Below, in pieces: positions 6,553 to 7,564 of a stretch of 7,564 nt of DNA (positions are counted from its first letter, which is position 1; the number at the start of each line of letters is the position of its first letter). The translations under genes and the position numbers were made by a program. The stretch spans positions 1 through 7,564 of the forward strand of contig JAEKLU010000090.1 of assembly GCA_019509685.1 (NCBI GenBank), in the 5' to 3' direction. The stretch is from Mesorhizobium sp. Lineage in GTDB: Bacteria > Pseudomonadota > Alphaproteobacteria > Rhizobiales > Rhizobiaceae. The notes below the pieces were generated by a model, which made no database searches, had not been told where the DNA came from, and saw only the letters and a program-made list of their open reading frames with translations.

Positions 6553-6926
6553 GATGTCTCCTCGGTTGCCCTGGCTCAGAGAGCCTGAGCGCGGATGCTA
6601 GCGATTGGGGCGCGGCATCCCAATCACGAAGTCGGCAACTTCAAACGGAAAGGACCGCGGCATGGACCCCCGGCCTTCTTGGATTTGTCGTAAGCGTTGC
6701 TGGAACTGAGGCTCGTTGATGGAGCAAGTGACAGCGCTGAAACTTGTGGATGACCCACTGGCGGTGACAGTTCTTTAGATTCGGCGGCTTATCTGTGCCT
6801 GCAGGCTCATGCGTGGTCCGATGCTGACAGCCATCCGCCAGCAAAAAAGCCCACGACGAATCGCGGGCTCTTTGAAAATCCTTGGCACTTTCAGAGACAT
6901 CGAAGCTGTTCCCGGTTGTCGGACGG
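6553..6926. other. Gene-free gap with two dyads and a terminator
   Basis: I see no convincing gene in these 374 bases. Near the start of copy 1 are two dyads: GCTCAG/CTGAGC (6574-6590, five-base loop) and GATTGGG/CCCAATC (6603-6625, nine-base loop). At the other end is the terminator of copy 2. No clear promoter for copy 1 was found. A 67-codon minus-strand reading frame (6641-6844) lacks a signal peptide and family resemblance and is not called. Confidence 0.6.
6842..6869 (-). terminator. Strong intrinsic terminator of secreted-protein copy 2
   Basis: On the minus strand AGCCCGCGA (6869-6861), loop TTCG and TCGTGGGCT (6856-6848) make a nine-pair stem with one G-U wobble, followed by a run of six T (6848-6843, the first shared with the stem). 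The UUCG tetraloop is unusually stable. It lies 57 bases after the gene's stop, so copies 2 and 1 are probably separate transcripts. Confidence 0.88.
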
Positions 6927-7124
6927 TTACCAGCGGTGGCAGCGCTTTATCCGCTCGACGAACACCTTGCGGTGACCATGCCGCCACACCACTCTCTTCT
7001 TGACGATGACGCGGCAAACCTGCTTGTGGCCGTGCCAGTGACGGGCCATGGCCGGTTCCGGCGCTACCGCCATCGAACCCACAAGCACCGCGGCGCCTGC
7101 CAGGGTAAGGAAGAATTTCTTCAT
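6927..7124 (-). CDS. Small secreted basic protein with Cys-24-Cys module (copy 2)
   Basis: The product is 65 residues. A signal peptide (MKKFFLTLAGAAVLVGSM) ends with AMA27 before R28. The mature part of 38 residues is rich in His, Arg, Lys and Val: HWHGHKQVCR, RVVWRHGH, and ERIKRCHRW at the end. Its only cysteines, C37 and C62, are separated by exactly 24 residues, as in copy 1. Shared positions include KQVCR, R44, VWR, G50, R58 and KRC. The His content (six in the mature part) could suggest metal binding, but no such site is established. An AGGAG site lies ten bases before ATG 7124. A strong terminator follows. It may be an envelope or stress protein; function unknown. The signal peptide, ribosome-binding site, terminator and paralogue make it a real gene despite its size. 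Confidence 0.85.
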   Translation of the reverse strand: MKKFFLTLAGAAVLVGSMAVAPEPAMARHWHGHKQVCRVIVKKRVVWRHGHRKVFVERIKRCHRW

Positions 7125-7251
7125 AAGAATTGCGCTCCTCTAGCTCCAGTCACTTCCTGATGCCGTTGGCGAAGCAACCTCCCGCCACATCCGGCACTGC
7201 ATCAGCGTCGGGAACGGTATATTGTTGCCTTAGCCGAGGCCACTCACAAGC

Positions 7252-7280
7252 TTGACACCGGTTAAAACTCGGTTTAACCA
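7252..7280 (+). promoter_or_regulatory. Candidate promoter with overlapping dyad upstream of rpsD
   Basis: TTGACA (7252-7257) is a perfect -35 element; 17 bases on is TAACCA (7275-7280), a weak -10. GGTTAAA (7260-7266) and TTTAACC (7273-7279) form a perfect 7-bp dyad with a six-base centre, filling the spacer and the -10, as an operator would. The start would be near 7287, at the foot of the next hairpin. No known repressor site is recognised. Confidence 0.4.
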
Positions 7281-7286
7281 GCCGCC

Positions 7287-7320
7287 AACGCCGGGCAGCG
7301 ATGCCCGGTGTTTGTTTTGT
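7287..7320 (+). terminator. Intrinsic terminator or attenuator hairpin upstream of rpsD
   Basis: AACGCCGGGCA (7287-7297), loop GCGA (a GNRA tetraloop) and TGCCCGGTGTT (7302-7312) form an 11-pair stem with one G-U wobble, followed by TGTTTTGT. It has a T-run only on the plus strand. No plus-strand gene lies in front of it; the nearest, the DUF3008 gene, ends some 950 bases earlier. Confidence 0.75.
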
Positions 7321-7502
7321 ATACATCAAGACCAGTCGCCTTGGTTGTTTCTGGTTTTGTCTGAACCGACGTGTCCCGTGGGTTTTCCGTCGCTTTGCGT
7401 GGAAGACCCTGTCAGGTCCCGAAAACGGGGGCCAGAGGAGGGCGCGTTTCCTTCGCCCGGAGCCATGGGGTTTCCGGGTATGTTGTTTTGAAAGGGAATG
7501 CG
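7321..7502 (+). promoter_or_regulatory. Structured leader region of rpsD
   Basis: This 182-base stretch holds no convincing gene. Hairpins visible in it are CCCG-AAAA-CGGG (7418-7429), GGGCG/CGCCC (7440-7444 with 7454-7458) and CCCGGA/TCCGGG (7456-7461 with 7473-7478). The last two share bases 7456-7458 and cannot form together. The rpsD ribosome-binding site follows 16 bases later. Translational control by S4 itself is known in other bacteria; here it is inference. Confidence 0.4.
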
Positions 7503-7564
7503 ATGAGCAAGCGCGAATCCGCGAAATACAAGATCGATCGCCGTCTTGGCGAAAATATCTGGGG
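7503..7564 (+). CDS. rpsD: 30S ribosomal protein S4 (5' end only, cut by window edge)
   Basis: The last 62 bases encode [20 protein letters not shown] followed by the start of a Gly codon. This is the N-terminus of alphaproteobacterial S4, in which SAKYKIDRR and GENIWG are near invariant. S4 binds 16S rRNA early in 30S assembly and in several bacteria also represses translation of its own mRNA. AAGGGA (7492-7497) is the ribosome-binding site, five bases before ATG 7503. Roughly 185 codons lie beyond the window. The gene stands alone here rather than in the alpha ribosomal operon, as is usual in Rhizobiales, so it needs its own promoter; candidates are the TTGACA site at 7252 or something within the leader. 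Confidence 0.93.

Noticed and set aside
6728..6769. Possible third, decayed Cys-module copy: minus-strand peptide CHRQWVIHKFQRCH
   Set aside because: It has W, V, H and two Cys in a suggestive order, but only 11 residues between the cysteines and no signal peptide upstream; chance is the simpler reading.
7157..7205. Inverted repeat CTGATGC/GCATCAG upstream of secreted-protein copy 2
   Set aside because: The arms are only 7 bp and 35 bases apart, with no extension of pairing; too weak to call.
7252..7491. A 79-codon plus-strand frame ahead of rpsD
   Set aside because: Its start codon overlaps the TTGACA element, it runs through the terminator hairpin, has no ribosome-binding site and no family resemblance.

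Overview
The window looks like chromosomal DNA from an alphaproteobacterium of the Rhizobiales, most likely Mesorhizobium or a close relative. The support is high GC coding sequence, a type II (eukaryote-like) NADP isocitrate dehydrogenase, an S4 N-terminus of the alphaproteobacterial kind, a DUF3008 small protein and an EcfG-type stress promoter. No phage, transposase, CRISPR array, tRNA or rRNA is visible. Genus assignment is inference from protein resemblance.

Left part (1-2957): a glutathione S-transferase-like gene runs off the left edge on the minus strand. Upstream of it, also on the minus strand, is icd, with a hairpin between the two. icd diverges from trmJ, a tRNA 2'-O-methyltransferase gene, and a TTGCGC-N17-TATACG promoter for icd lies between them. 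Centre (2958-6084): after a hairpin behind trmJ come a four-helix membrane protein resembling DUF805 and murI (glutamate racemase), both on the plus strand. murI converges on a compact RNB-domain ribonuclease gene. The space between them is almost wholly filled by one 144-bp imperfect palindrome.

Right part (6085-7564): this holds most of the unusual signals. Divergent from the ribonuclease gene is a DUF3008 gene with an exact EcfG-type promoter and a perfect 10-bp dyad over its ribosome-binding site. Its 3' end appears to have suffered a small frame-changing deletion. Next come two minus-strand genes for tiny secreted basic proteins that are clearly paralogues, sharing an ungapped Cys-24-residue-Cys module. 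Beyond them lies a 378-bp region with no convincing gene. It contains a TTGACA promoter candidate with an overlapping dyad, a strong plus-strand terminator with no gene in front of it, and a hairpin-rich leader running into rpsD (S4), which is cut by the right edge.

Most genes are housekeeping: TCA cycle, tRNA modification, peptidoglycan precursor supply, RNA turnover and ribosome assembly. They do not form one pathway. No complete new multi-gene system is evident. The best candidates for undescribed biology are the paired secreted Cys-module proteins, the large palindrome, the control region of the DUF3008 gene and the rpsD leader.
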